Notes under the pieces: generated by a model
What the model was told of the DNA's origin: nothing
Seen by the model: only the letters and a program-made list of their open reading frames with translations
Database searches by the model: none
Assembly: GCA_036971475.1 (NCBI GenBank)
Contig: JBAIZL010000002.1
Span: 329,831,145-329,895,144, forward strand
Direction: 5' to 3'
Length of the DNA stretch: 64,000 nucleotides
Source of the DNA: Prosapia bicincta
Lineage: Eukaryota > Arthropoda > Insecta > Hemiptera > Cercopidae
Shown here: one piece after another, positions 23,840-53,109 of the stretch
Position numbering within the stretch: the stretch's first letter is position 1
Layout: every line of letters begins with the position of its first letter
Program-made: the position numbers and the translations under genes

Positions 23840-23945
23840 TCTGAGCTTGGGGTGGGGTGAAGGGTGGAGGCGGCCGCGCCGGTGGGCCATTCGGGGCGGG
23901 ACGACCCGCGGGCAGCGCGGTGCGCGCTCTGCTGCAGTACCTGCT
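23840..23945. other. GC-rich island next to the BTBD1/2 3' end
   Basis: A compact very GC-rich block containing GCGGCCGCGCCGG, CGGGACGACCCGCGGGCAG and GCGCGGTGCGCGC, bounded by AT-rich DNA. Several frames are open across it. On the plus strand one reads SAVRALLQYLLVPMMCMQ beyond the Gly-rich part. No family recognised. Confidence 0.6.
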
Positions 23946-24054
23946 AGTGCCCATGATGTGCATGCAATTAGATCAGCTATGGGTTAATTTTCTACAATAC
24001 TACATGGAAGATTTAATCTTTGAAAACAAAAGCATAAGGTAATTTGAATTTTAC

Positions 24055-40586
<16,532 letters not shown>

Positions 40587-40599
40587 TATTAAAGAGAAC
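40587..40599 (-). other. BTBD2: 5' UTR part of the BTBD1/2 start exon, with upstream acceptor
   Basis: The sequence before the ATG is AACTTATTTCAG then 13 bases to ATG. The pyrimidine-rich acceptor indicates that the transcript begins in an exon further along the minus strand. Confidence 0.6.
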
Positions 40600-42488
40600 C
40601 TGAAATAAGTTATGTCTAATTAGATGAATAAAAACACATCTTTAGCAAACCATTAAAAATAGTATTTTAGGTAAATTACATGTTTATCTTTGAGTAGTAA
40701 TTTACCTTTCTACATTTCTGAAACCTATCAGTACAAGAAATATCCTATCAATCAATTGGTATTTTCAAAAATATTGATGACATTATTTGCTTGCTTGGAA
40801 TACTTTAATCCTTTGTGTCCTTTATGTAGTTAAAATTTTTTGTCTATTTTATTTAGAGGTTACATTTTTAATAGTAAATTTTGTAGTTATTCTATTATAT
40901 CGAAACGTGTCTACTGAAAAATATCAGTAACTAGTGTTTTTTTGATATTTTTTGTAGTAAGTAGCGATATCAATAAAAATTAATGTTACTTTATTCAGTG
41001 TTCTACATAATGGGCCTAGCAATCTTTCCACATGTATTTTTTTTAAAGAAATAAAGAAACAGACAGTTTATTTCAATATTATTATTTGTATTTAATATTA
41101 AATAGTAAACAAAATCAGATACACAATAAGCAATGAAAATGTTTTTAAAAGCACAAAATATATTAAGATAGAGAAAACTGTTTTTTATATGACCAATAAA
41201 TGACACAATGACAGTCACTAAGACCACTGAGAGTGTTGATGTAACATCCATACAAGTTAGTAATTCTACAAATTTCTAGATCACTGATAATTTTATTTTA
41301 TGATTAGATATTGTGTTACAGTCTATCAATAAGGTGTGTACTGGCAAAAAACACCATAGGAAACATTTATTTTTAACTATTATGATTCTGATATGTTAGG
41401 TTAGAGAATGACTTTAACAATTATTAATGTAGTTTTTAATCACTACTTATTTGAAACGGTTTGAGAAACTAACATATGTAATTAGAAAAAAAGTTGGGTT
41501 TATATTTTTCAAAATTACCTATAAGTTAAATCAAGATACAAGTGTAGGTAAGGTTTACTTTAAGTAGTAATTATTATTTCTCTGATATTGAACACTGAGT
41601 TATTTATTCAATGATTTGACTTCTAGCTGTGACTTACAGCATTGAACAATGCTTTGATCTAGTATGTAATGTGTGCTGAAAAATATCAATATGTAGTGTT
41701 TTTTTTGCGTATCAATAAGTATATACTAAAATATTTCAAGATGTACAATACAAAAATAGCAAGACCTAACAGGCTGTAAAATCTAGGACGAAAATGGAAA
41801 TACACTATTAATGTTTCTTGAAGAAAATTGTTATTTGCAATTAAAACTGAAAAAAATATACTAATATGCTATTTGTCAGATATCAAACATCAACTAACAA
41901 GTAACAGATTTCAATCTCTTAAAACTTTGTTTTTAGACTATTATTAATTACTGAAGTTGTATATAAAATACACTTAGACAGTTGACTAGAAAAGGTTAGT
42001 AGTATACTGATTAATGAAGAAGCAATAATTGTAAGAATTTATTTAAAAATAAATTCGAATAGCAACTCAACTAAACTTGACATGATTCTACTAATTTTAA
42101 TATAACGATTCAAACTACATTGAATCGTCCGTAAACTAGGTAAAATAAAAACTAAAAACAAAAAACTAGTATCATTGGATTTATTGGCTGTGTCTAGGTT
42201 ATATTTGGTTGTAAATGTTTATTTCGTGTTTTATGATAGAAATCTTCACAATGTTTTGTGCTATAATTCAAGGAGTTTGTATTGATTTAAAAAAATGTGA
42301 AATACACTAAGATAATTTAAATTTGGTTATTTCAATTTTATTATACTGCATGAAAATAATTTTTAACTTCTTGTGTTTAATACTCACACATATTTAAAGG
42401 CTACTTTTTTAATAAAATATTATATCATTAGAAAAACTATACTAAAATTTGGTGTTAGTTTTGGAAATTTCTAATGGTTATAAAAAAT
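40600..42488. other. AT-rich DNA upstream of the BTBD1/2 start exon
   Basis: No gene recognised. Probably the 5' UTR intron of BTBD1/2. Open frames here show no coding features. Confidence 0.45.
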
Positions 42489-42887
42489 GGTAATTATTTC
42501 GATCGGCGACTACTACTCTGATCGGCGAAATTTTATTTTCCTGATCAATGTGACCTTGCTGAACACGAATCTGAAGTTTTTTTTTACTGCAAACATTAAA
42601 AAAAATAACCTAACCTAACCTGACCTGGTTTTTTTAGGTTAATATGTGTTTGCCGTTAAAAATAGCTTCAGATTCGTGTTCAGTAAGGTCAAATCTATCA
42701 AAGAAAAATATTTCGCCGATCGGAGCGTTCGTAAGCACCAAAGTCAGGTCAGGTTAGGTAATTTTTTAAAAATGTAAATATGTGTTTGCAGTAAAAAACT
42801 TCAGATTCGTGTTCAGCAAGGTAAAATTGATCAGGTAAAAAAACATTTTGCCGATCGGAGTGGTAGTCTCTGATCTTAATAATTACC
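42489..42887. mobile_element. Palindromic MITE, copy 2
   Basis: GGTAATTATTTCGATCGGCG and its partner GATCTTAATAATTACC, with GCCGATCGGAG boxes, GAACACGAATCTGAAGTTT boxes and CTAACCTAACCTGACCTGG runs. Same structure and order as 12351-12760. Confidence 0.85.
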
Positions 42888-44320
42888 TGAAAAGGAAATT
42901 TTAATTTAGAATGATTAACATAACAACAATGACAGATTTTATGGAATAATATTGTACAGAACATTATATAGTTTTTGTGTTATTTGTTATAAAATGTAAA
43001 ATAAGAAACACTTTTCCATGATCTAATAATAACCAATAGTTTTACTGTAATGATAAAAAAGAACAGTCTTACAACTGATATAACCTCACTATAACAGTCA
43101 CAAATTTGTGATAAATTTTATTACAGGTGGATAACATACTGTTTCAACTTTTATGTTTATTGAAATACTTTTCAAAATGCTATATGTAGGTTTTAAAATA
43201 ATTTATTATTCATGACAACTGATTTTATTTATTGTTATATTCAAATACCTGATCACAATCTGTTGCTAAGTAAGGTCTATTCATTAACATGTACATTTTT
43301 GTATATACAAATTGCAAATAATGTAGATAAAAAGTGTAACATATGTTAACACTTACGCATTTAGTAAAAATGTTTATAATTGTTGCACAGGGCAAGGAGT
43401 ACTTATACGAGACTTTTCACAGACTTTAAAGTACGCGATTATATAACTCGATAAGTAATTCTTTTAAATCACAACCTTCTTTCTAAATTACAAAAGAATG
43501 AAACATTTGTGATACTAGTTAACCTACAAAGGTTAGTAAGTCAATACAGATTTAAATTGTAATACATTTTAAGAATTACAGGCTATTACTAATTGTAATC
43601 AGCTGTTATGTTTACTTTGTCAAATGTCTGTGTTCTGAGGTGTCAGAGGGAAAATTTAAGTTGAACTCTAAAAGCTCCTGTGAAGATTAATAGTTCTTAC
43701 GGGTTTTAAACCGTAGTTTATTTTGAAGGAAGACTTAATTTTTGTTGTTTTATCTCTTTTGGTTTAGTGATTTGATAATCAGAGTAGTTAAAGATCTCAA
43801 CCACTGTATTTTGTTTGTCCTCAAATTCTGTCGTTAGTCAGAATACTTCAGTTAGTTTGAAATTTAATCGGTAGAGAGCACATGCTGCACTGACAATATT
43901 GTTGAAATTAACACAAAGCCGTCGGTAGCCTTACGACGGCAATACGTACTGCGATTACTAACGCGGTGCCAATATAAGTTAAAAAAGTTCAGTATTTAGT
44001 ATTATGATTTTAAATGGATTGACATAATGGATTTTTAATTTGAATTTTTAGAATTAAAAAAATCTTTCAAATTTATCTTTTAACAATAATAATTTTTTGG
44101 ATCAATTCTACTAACAAATGTCTAGTAAAGGGAATTAATTTTTGACAACTTCATAGAATATCAAAGTTTAAGACATATTTTACATGAATTTTTGCTATAA
44201 AAGATAATATAGTTTTAAAAACGAGATGAGAAAAAGTTTAGACACTCTGAATCTTATACTTGGGAGAATAATTATTGTATGCAGTGGGTTAATACATGCA
44301 ATTCCCTCAGCAACCAGTGG
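42888..44320. other. AT-rich DNA with a possible BTBD1/2 promoter region
   Basis: No open frame supported. The 43.6-44.0-kb part has more CpG (for example CGACGGCAATACG at 43935) and is the best place for the 5' end of BTBD1/2. Confidence 0.35.
43701..43893 (-). promoter_or_regulatory. BTBD2: Candidate BTBD1/2 first (non-coding) exon and initiator
   Basis: On the minus strand a TCAGTG initiator-like site (~43893) lies 193 bases before AAACCC|GTAAGAA, a good donor (exon end 43701). Splicing to the acceptor at 40600 would give the 5' UTR. Chosen by motif only. Confidence 0.2.
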
Positions 44321-44331
44321 GGCCATATATA

Positions 44332-44518
44332 TTAATCACTTAAACAATAGTTTATGACTACTACTGATGTAGTAGAAGCCAATGATGGCACATAGCGATC
44401 GAAAACGTTCTGTCTCAGTAAGTTTTAACAAATTTACAAAATTTAAAGTTCAGAAGTCATAAACTATTGTTTAAGTGATTAATAAGATTCACCGAACGTA
44501 ATGGACTACAAAACTCAA
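44332..44518. mobile_element. Fold-back element with 10-bp target duplication
   Basis: ATTAATCACTTAAACAATAG (44331) faces CTATTGTTTAAGTGATTAAT. The centre has CTGATG ... GCGATCGAAAACG (44363-44406), and the right end has an extra tail, CGAACGTAATGGACTACAA. GCCATATATA flanks it (44322-44331, 44519-44528). Confidence 0.82.
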
Positions 44519-44966
44519 GCCATATATATGTTGGAAAATGCATTCCTGAGACTTGAAAATCATTTAACATTCCTTGAAATTCTATTTACTTTGATTATCA
44601 ACAATAATAAACATATGACAATTATTCCTAAACTACTTTTTATTTGACCCTGAAATTTAACATGTAATATAGGGCAGTCTTAAATTTAATGCTAATTTTA
44701 ATAAAAAGTGAAATGGAAGCACTACAGATTATGAAAGAAGTGTATGATGATTATTTATGTTACTGGAAGTATTTTGAAGGGCGTACATATTTTAACGTAG
44801 AGAGATGCTAGATGATGTCTAGGGAGGCTAATTTCAATTTGAACGCTGAAAAAGAGTACCTTTTTAAACAAATTTCATGTTTTTAACAATCATGGTTGGT
44901 GATTTTATTAAAAACTATCACAAAGCTTTGTTGAGAATAATGGAATAAGTTTTGAACTTTAATAAA

Positions 44967-45195
44967 TTAAACACTTAAACAATAGTTTATGACTAACCGA
45001 ATTTTGAATTTAGAAAATTTTTTAAAACTTACTGAGACAGAACGTTTTTGATCGCTATGTCATAGCAATCGAAAACGTTCTGTCTCAGTAAGTTTTAACA
45101 AATTTTCTAAATTTAAAGTTCGGATAGTCATTAACTGTTGTTTAAGTGATTAATAAGATTCACTGAACGTAATGGACTACAAAATTCAAGAATTG
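44967..45195. mobile_element. Fold-back element, second copy of the same family
   Basis: Arms as in 44332-44518 but longer. GAACGTTTTTGATCGCTATG faces CATAGCAATCGAAAACGTTC, and ACTTACTGAGACAG faces CTGTCTCAGTAAGT. The same right tail (GTAATGGACTACAAAATTCA) is present. AATAAATT with similar neighbours occurs on both sides. Confidence 0.8.
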
Positions 45196-45439
45196 AATAA
45201 ATTATTTGAATCTCCCTTCATGAGGAATTAGGGAAAACAAAAGTTTGTGTTACACATTCTGACCGATGAGCAAAAATCAGTATAACCCTATCATTCACGA
45301 GAAATCATCAAAAAGCAATTCATACCTTCAGAAAATAATATGTATAGGGGAAGAAATATGTTGGTGTTTATATGATCTAGATAGCAAAGAGCATTTGAAC
45401 AAATCATAAACAATACTATAAACACCTGCAGATAATCTT

Positions 45440-45600
45440 ACTCTTGCCTATAGTAGCACCTATTTTTTCGTTGTTGAGGACAGCCGTTTTGGGAGATGTG
45501 TTATTCAGAGTTACGGTCTCAGTCGACAATTTGGCACATCCCACTGAACTGCCATCCTCAACTATAAAAAAGTAAGTGCTACTATAGGCAAGTGGAACCT
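45440..45600. mobile_element. Fold-back element
   Basis: CTTGCCTATAGTAGCAC (45445) faces GTGCTACTATAGGCAAG (45577), and GTTGAGGACAGC faces GCCATCCTCAAC. The loop includes GTTACGGTCTCAGTCGACAA. Confidence 0.78.
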
Positions 45601-45696
45601 ATGTACAAGTTTTTTAAGTTAAAAACTAGTAGCTTACATGAAGATCGAATCAACTAATATAAATAAATCTTTCTAAATATTAATTTATTATAATAT

Positions 45697-45826
<130 letters not shown>

Positions 45827-45827
45827 G

Positions 45828-45980
45828 AACTAAGTCAAAATACAAGTACAATAATTATAATTGAATTTACAATTATAATTGTAAATTAATTGAATTGTAA
45901 ATTCAATTATAATTCTTGTATTTGTATTTTGACTTAATTCTTTATTAATTCACAAGAATACATATTGCGATACACACACA

Positions 45981-45990
<10 letters not shown>
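45828..45990. mobile_element. Fold-back element between microsatellites
   Basis: AAAGAACTAAGTCAAAATAC faces GTATTTTGACTTAATTCTTT, with AATTATAATTGAATT arms. It lies between a (TA)n and an (AC)n array. It is a core-less relative of 52912-53110. Confidence 0.7.

Positions 45991-46051
<61 letters not shown>
45970..46051. repeat. (CA)n microsatellite
   Basis: About 40 CA units with one early interruption. Confidence 0.95.
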
Positions 46052-46053
<2 letters not shown>

Positions 46054-46189
46054 TATTATAATTGAAAATAATTATTTGCATGTTGAAAGTCAGGTTACAT
46101 ATACACTTAATAAGCAAACTTTATAGAAATATATTAAGGAATTGTGTTGTCTATCTCATTGGGTACACTTTTATGTTTAAACTTGCTAC

Positions 46190-46350
46190 AATTATAATTT
46201 ACTGAACTTATATTTAAAGTAAATTTACAAAAAGCTAACTGAAACAAAATGTTTTTAGTGCACCAGGCGATCTTCATCAGTTTTTTGACAGAAGTATGTA
46301 TAACATTTTGTCTCTGTAAGTTTTTTCATAAATTTACTCTAAGTGTAAAT
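46190..46350. mobile_element. Fold-back remnant with hammerhead-like box
   Basis: AAAGTAAATTTACAAAAAGC faces the ATAAATTTACTCTAAG end. The minus strand carries CTGATGAAGATCGCCTGGTGC (complement of 46263-46283), where related copies have a GCGATC stem and GAAA. Here that part has mutated. Confidence 0.6.
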
Positions 46351-46734
46351 TTGGCAAGTTGTAATATTATTAATCTTAGCCATATTAATGTACCACTTTA
46401 AACTTGGGCTATTAGTACACACTTACATGGATTAACATTGATCAACATGTGAAAATTTGCTTTTTTTAGAAGTAATAGTACTTGCTTTTATATAAATGAC
46501 AATGGCTGGGAGGTGTGCCTTTTTCTTAATTCGGATAGTACATGAAGGGTATAAGTTTACTCTCTTATTGACTGAGATATTAGTCTTAATCTCGTAGTTC
46601 TGATGTAAATTAGAATAAAAACTTGAATAATATATTTTTCCTTCTTGTAAATAGTGTACTTTTGGATAATTTTCAATCAAATTAAAAAATCTTCTAATTT
46701 ACTTTTACCTCTTTATTTATATGTAATAACAGAA

Positions 46735-47110
46735 AGCAGTCCCCACCCGGAGATCCGATTGGGGGACTAATACTCCGGAATGTTTTACTCTCTGATTCAT
46801 TCTGCCATATTTGTGTATGTATTAGGAGGCTGCAGTGGTCTTATGCAGCTTCTGTGGACACCTCTTAGTTCACTTGGGTTTGCTTAAGCTAATGGAATTC
46901 CAAGTTTAAGCCCCCTCACCGCGTCAAGGTGAAAGGTGAAGTGTCCTGTAACAGCAGCAACAAGGAGTCCCTTGATAAAGCAACTAGGACGGGAATGTAC
47001 CCTGGACAGAATCTTGAAAGAAAGTTGTTTCTGGCCATTGGCAGAGTGTGTGTATAGGAGACATCGAGCCATCGAGGCCAACCTTGGAAGCTCGTAATAA
47101 GAAGTAAGAA
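46735..47110 (+). mobile_element. Retroposon-like unit (non-LTR 3' end or SINE)
   Basis: GC-richer unit starting GCAGTCCCCACCCGGAGATC with a CGATTGGGGGACTAATA stem, ending in a simple AAGAAGTAAGAAGTAAG tail. Hairpin-forming GTCCCC/GGGGAC near one end and a short repeat tail are common in LINE 3' regions. Class not certain. Confidence 0.4.
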
Positions 47111-47224
47111 GTAAGTATTTATATGTAACATGTGGAAAACAAGGGTTAAAATAATAATGCAGTAGAAAATAAAAACAAGATGCATTTAATACTTTAGTTT
47201 AGTTTCAAGATTGGAACCATATTA

Positions 47225-47315
47225 ACTCTGAGTTACGGTCTGAGATGACAATGGGTCACATCTACCGAAACGGCCATCCTTAACAATAATAGAAGTAAGT
47301 GCTACTATAGGCAAG
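47225..47315. mobile_element. Half copy of the 45.4-kb fold-back
   Basis: GAGTTACGGTCTGAGATGAC, CTACCGAAACGGCCATCC, GTGCTACTATAGGCAAGTG share order with 45510-45597. The other arm is missing. Confidence 0.65.
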
Positions 47316-48289
47316 TGTAACATATTAACAAGTGTTTTAGTTTAAACTAGTACCTCATGTGGAGATGGTATCAGTTAATACTAATTAAAATGTTAAAAAA
47401 AAAATATCACAAATTACTTTTCAAGTGTTTTGTAGATGCTTACATCTTCATGTAATTCATCAACCTCTGGTTCTTGCTTATGATAAACTTGTTTCTAATC
47501 CGCATTTACATGTGGTAGGTTTGTATCAAATCCATACGACAGTGGTGAGAAGATAGAAGCGCCACAATACTTGGCAGGTTTTATAAATTATTATTTAAAA
47601 CTTATCACTTGTTTTATATCTGCTAGTCTTTCTATGTGTACCAATACAATATAGAAATTTAAGTTGAACATGTCTCCTATTAAGTAATCATAAAAATCAC
47701 TCCACCTGTTATTACAGGCCTACGTCTTTTCACATACTTGTAAGATTGTCGATATGAGGCATTCAGCAAAGTTTGATTGATTGTTTTTGTGTAGGGTTAC
47801 TTTTATGTGTTCTTGATCAACTTGTACAAAATGATTTTCATTTTTAGATTTTAGAAAGTGGGAAACAAACTGCAAATTGGTTTGTATAGACCAGCTGAGT
47901 TACAAATGTTATTGTGGTGTTAGGTTTAAGTTGTTTGTTGAGTGTTTTGTGTGTCAAGTAAGTTATTATGTAATTATATTTATAAAATGTATTGGTTAGA
48001 TTATGAGTTTTCAATAAACTGTATGGTTGTGTTATGTATTTTATAGATTGTCTAGTCTTTTTTAGGGTTTTGTTGCTGAGTATTTTTTCAGCGGGTAATA
48101 TAGTACAGTATATCAATCATTAATGTGTTATATCTATTGTCTTCTGCTGTATGCTTTATAATGTTTTAGTTTTGTTTGTTTCTTTGTTTGAAACACCATG
48201 AAAACATGATTTATATGGTAGTGTTTTGTTTTTTGTTTGTCAAGAAGTTTTTTTTACTGTTGCTGTCACATATTATTTAATCAGCTCCT
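47316..48289. other. AT-rich intergenic DNA
   Basis: No gene or repeat family recognised. Confidence 0.5.
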
Positions 48290-48299
48290 GAAGTTTTTG

Positions 48300-49175
48300 T
48301 CTTATCACAAACTCCACGCAGCTACAGTAACATAATGTTGCAGCTACAATAACAACGTTTCAACTACAGTAAAATACTGTTGAAACTACAGTAACATAAT
48401 GTTGCAACTACAGGAAGGTAATGTTGCAACTACAGCATTATAATGTCGCAACTAGATCAACCTAATGTTGAACTACATCATTTTAATGTTGCAATTACGG
48501 TAATGCAATGCTGTAATGACAGTAACATAGTGTCAAAGTTACAGCAACATAATGTTAAAAATACAGTAACATAATGTTGCAAATTCAAAACATAATGTCG
48601 CAACTACAGAACACAATATTTCAACTATAGTAATATAATATCGCAACTACATAATAATGTGTTGCAACTACATCAACATAAAGTTACAACTACAGCAACA
48701 TAAAGTTGCAACTACAGTAACACAATGCTGCAGCTACAGAAATATAATGTTGAAACTACAGTAACATAATGCTGAGCTACAGGAACGTAATGTTGCAACT
48801 AGAACATAATATCGCAACCACAGCAACATAAGGTTGCAACTAAAGCAACATAATGTCACAACTACAACACAATGCCGCAATTACAGCAAATTTAACGTCG
48901 CAACTATAGTAACATAGTAATATAATGTTCCAACTACAGGATATTATGTTGCAACTACAGCAACATAATGTCACAACTTTAACAGAACGTCTCAACTACA
49001 AGATAATGTTGCAACTACAGAACATAATGTTGCAACTACAGAACATAATGTTGTAACTACAGCAACATAATGTCGCTACTACAGAACATAATGTAGCTAC
49101 TACAGAAAATAATGTTACAACTACAGAACATAATGTTGCAACTACAGGAACATAATGTCGCAACTACAGGAACAT
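48300..49175. repeat. Degenerate ~22-bp minisatellite, about 40 copies
   Basis: Units like CAACTACAGTAACATAATGTTG fill about 880 bp. Variation among units (AACATAATGTCGC, GCAACATAAAGTTGC) is high, so the array is old. Confidence 0.9.
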
Positions 49176-49579
49176 AAAAGCTGGTCTTGCAACTCATGTG
49201 TTAGTAACTAATAATTCATGGGTTGCTGTCAGATTAGTTCAAAAGGTGTGTCATATCGGGAATCAAGATCTTCCTTTCTGTGGGCATGGCGAGAGCAGTA
49301 GCTACGTAAAACAAAAGTTGTACTGTTCTATAATGTAGAGATGGTTATCTTCATCCTACTAGCCATGCTACAAATATCGTTCACTTGCATTGGGGCGAGT
49401 TAGAGAGACTTCAGTCAGTTGAAATAAGTTTTATGACAATCTATGCTTTAGTGTATAGAGACAAACCTATAACGAAACCTTATTAAGGACAGTTACATGT
49501 TTGTAGAAATTCACTGCAGCGTCAGCCATAGCGGGCAACGGAAGAAATATTATCCTCGTTCAAAAGTTTGCCTTGCTCT

Positions 49580-49634
<55 letters not shown>

Positions 49635-50700
49635 TGATTCTTACTAAAACATAAATGAAAAGGGGGTGCAACCTTACGACAGTGTTATAAAGAGAACGCA
49701 TAACCTGAAATATAGAGTACCCCAGCTTAAAGCGAACTATGTTTCCCCTTCTCCGAATTAACCCCGAAGAGGGGTCCAATGAGATAGAATAGTACTTGAG
49801 TCGTTTGATGCTCACCTGAAACTATTCGCCTGTGCGTCCCTTGATTCCGGTTGGACTATCAAGTTTGTAAAGAGCTGTCATAGTAGACTACATGTCCTAT
49901 ATGGCCGAGGCTCTTGGTAGCTCAGAGTATCTAAAGTCTAAAGGTTTTGAGCAAGGCCGAGTTGGCTCCTAAACAGAGAGTCCCCGATGGAGAGTAGGTC
50001 TACGTTGGATAAGTAACTCTGCCTACATACAGTCCTTTCCCATCCTTCCTATGTAATAACACAAACATTGGCCGATCACCATTCTCCTTTCAAACTAGAA
50101 AAACCATCCACGATTAATGTAAACGGTGAACAAGTGTCATGCACAGATAAATGTCCCTCAACATTGGCTCTGTGATATTGCCTCCCATCTGTGCATTAGT
50201 CAGCGATATCATTATTTCCGTTCCATTCATATGAATAAAGCTCGCCTTTCTTTAACATTATTAAAACGAATTATTATTTTAAATCATCCAGTTGTTGGCT
50301 TTTCCTTTGTTTTCCTGTAAGTAGAAGTGATAAAAAAGAAGAAATATTAATGTCTTTGTTTAACTGTTTGGCCATTACTTTAATATCTAACTTAGCGCAG
50401 GCAGAGTCTGGACCAATCCCAAATATTTCGTTCGGAGCACATTAACCCACAAAAGGCAAGGACAAAATATCTTTTACAAATGGAAAAGTTTTAAATTTTC
50501 ACGTTAAAGACGTGAAGTCTTAATGTTTTCATTTTATAATTTCGTAAAATACCCAATTGCATTTAGTGGTTATGATTTTAAAATGTTTTAAGCCGAGTGT
50601 AGGTGGCCACGTTTTCAGGAATTACCAAATATATATTTTCCTTTTTTATAATGATTTTCTTTTTCTATTACTAGGCCGGAACATGTCGTGTTAACAGAAC
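49176..50700. other. Intergenic DNA with (TA)n at 49580-49632
   Basis: Moderate GC in 49640-50100 but no recognised gene. TGGTAGCTCAGAG near 49915 resembles a pol III A box without a matching B box. Confidence 0.45.
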
Positions 50701-50715
50701 CCCTCTATTAATAGG

Positions 50716-50806
50716 CGCGCGCGTGTGTGCGCGTCTGTGTGTGTGTGTGTGTGTATATTTGTGTGTGTGGGTGTGTGTTTGTAGGTGTGTGTGTGTTTGT
50801 GCGTTC

Positions 50807-50903
<97 letters not shown>
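50716..50903. repeat. (GT)n microsatellite
   Basis: About 190 bp, imperfect in its first half and pure in its second. All open frames here are repeat artefacts. Confidence 0.95.
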
Positions 50904-50920
50904 TCATCGAATGAGATAAT

Positions 50921-51936
50921 TAGGGGTGGGACATAGAAATGAAAATATCGGTATTCAATATTATCAATTAAACTACTAGTAATATTGATAACTAGATATT
51001 ATCGTTAAAATGAGTCGATATATCAATATAGGCCTATCGGTATAAAATAATAAAAAAAATCTCCCATTTATTATAAAAAGAAAGGATTGTTAGTAAGGAA
51101 AGTAAAATCAGTAATTAAGTGAAAAAAATGTGTGAAAAACATCGAGGAATTAAAATTTATATTTACAAATAGGTACATTTTTTGCTTTCCTTACAAAATG
51201 AAAATTAATTTCAACAGAACTATCTTCGCAGAGAGCCCAAGAATACCAGCATATTTGTATGATTCGTCTTTAGCCTGCTCCTTTCTGACGATAAAAACTC
51301 GCCAGCTTTCTAGAAAAGCCTCTCTGCTGGAACGGATGTCCCAATAACTGACTGATATTTTCCAGCCAATTGATGTCGGGACGAGTTTGGCGATGAAACA
51401 AATTTCTAAATCTTGAATGGATTGTCCCTTAGACGTCCCTGAGGTCTGAACGGCGGTCTCAAACAATCTCGAAACTCGAAGACCCTCGCCGCTGTGCGAT
51501 AGAAGCATCCCTCTCTCGGGCGACTTTTATCCTACATACTTAGTATGAAAGCATGATAGATGGAACATGTTCTTGCTTAACTTAATTTATTTTATTTTCA
51601 ACAGATTTTATTAGAATAACAGGAGCGTAACGGTTTATTAAAATATTTATGTTCCTAATGTCATTTGTACTTACGTTTATTACACTTGTTTGAAATCAAG
51701 TTTAAAGCCATCATTTTTACATATTCGAAAATTCCAAAACTAAACAGCTCTGTGTCCCCTAATTTTTAAGTATTTTTAACGTCAAGATATAGCGAAACAT
51801 AATTTCCTTTATATTTCAAGTGTAAATATATCGCCTCGAAATATCGAGGGATATGAAAATATCGGTGAAAAATATCCCCAATCCATCTCCGATATATCGA
51901 TATTTCCATGTATCGCATTTTGATGTTCCACCCTTA
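50921..51936. mobile_element. Element with TAGGGGTGG-type inverted ends
   Basis: TAGGGGTGGGACATAGAAAT at the left and, on the other strand, TAAGGGTGGAACATCAAAAT at the right, with ATATCGATATT-rich subterminal sequence on both sides (50945-51040, 51830-51910). hAT-like ends, but no clear 8-bp duplication and no transposase signature in the GC-richer centre (51200-51520). Confidence 0.65.
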
Positions 51937-52470
51937 CACAATACCTAATAACAAACATATTTAGTTTTCAAATGTTTTAGACCAGAATAAGGGCCTTGTT
52001 TCAAGAGCTCAAACCTATTAATGTAGCAAAATTCTATTAGCTGGGTGGTGGGTAGTAATGTAAAGTAATCCCTCCTTTAAAGGGGTATTGGATTGGCAGC
52101 AGAGACTAAAATGTAAGCCAACCTTCAGTTACGTTAATTTAAATCTCAAATTGAAAGGGAATAATTATATAATGTAAATGTAAATGTAAGGTAGAATTAC
52201 TGCATTATCTAAAATTTGTTTAATATTAGGAATTAATTTTTCTATCAGGAACAGTACACTTGATTGATACACACACAGGAAGCGTGTACAGAAAGCACAC
52301 TATGCTAGAGGGTTTCTCTCTCGTTAGTGCCTAATCATGAAATGTTTACATCAATGTGAATTTGGTCGAGTTTGTTACGGTAACTCTATTGCTAACCAAA
52401 ACATTTGCACAACGCTACACAAATCTATAATTTTAGTTATACCGCTGTAAACAACATAAATTATTAACAA
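51937..52470. other. Intergenic DNA, nothing recognised
   Basis: AT-rich unique sequence. Confidence 0.5.
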
Positions 52471-52471
52471 G

Positions 52472-52472
<1 letters not shown>

Positions 52473-52516
<44 letters not shown>
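52473..52516. repeat. (TA)n microsatellite
   Basis: About 22 TA units bordering the AACAGCTGTT-family copy. Confidence 0.95.
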
Positions 52517-52521
<5 letters not shown>

Positions 52522-52855
52522 CGTGAATTCCTACTTAGGTCAACAAGGAAAATATTTTTTTTTTAAATTTACTTTTGAATAAATAATTACAATAATATAA
52601 ATAAAGTAACATAACCTATGCGTTAAAACAGCTGTTCTACCACATAACCTATAACATAAAATCAGCTGTTTTATGAAATCATATGTTATCACTTATTAAG
52701 CCAAATGGGATGAAATGAGTATATTGCATACCTTGCCCATTTTGTGAAAAGGTTTTCTCCCATATAAAACTAAAAATTAAAATGAGTGAATTAATATTTG
52801 AAAAACTGAATTAACATCAAGTGGATGAATAAAAAGTTTTTACTAACGATTGAAA
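52522..52855 (-). mobile_element. AACAGCTGTT-family element, copy 3
   Basis: Minus-strand copy with AATTCCTACTTAGGTCAACA, GCGTTAAAACAGCTGTTCTA, CATAACCTATAACATAAAAT and AAGCCAAATGGGATGAAAT. It lies between two (TA)n arrays. Confidence 0.8.
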
Positions 52856-52860
52856 TTTTG

Positions 52861-52863
<3 letters not shown>

Positions 52864-52914
<51 letters not shown>

Positions 52915-53109
52915 CAATATGTATTCTTGTGTATTAATAAAGAACTCAGTCAAAATACAAATACAAGAATTATAATTGAATTAACAATTCAAAGCTTTTC
53001 GATGGCTAACAGTAACAACATTATCAAATGATGTTGGTACTGTTAGCCAACGAAAAGCTTTGAATTGTAAATTCAACTATAATTCTTGTATTTGTATTTT
53101 GACTTAGTT

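Noticed and set aside
49905..49990. tRNA-like A box (TGGTAGCTCAGAG)
   Set aside because: No B box GGTTCRANNCC at the right distance and no cloverleaf pairing found.
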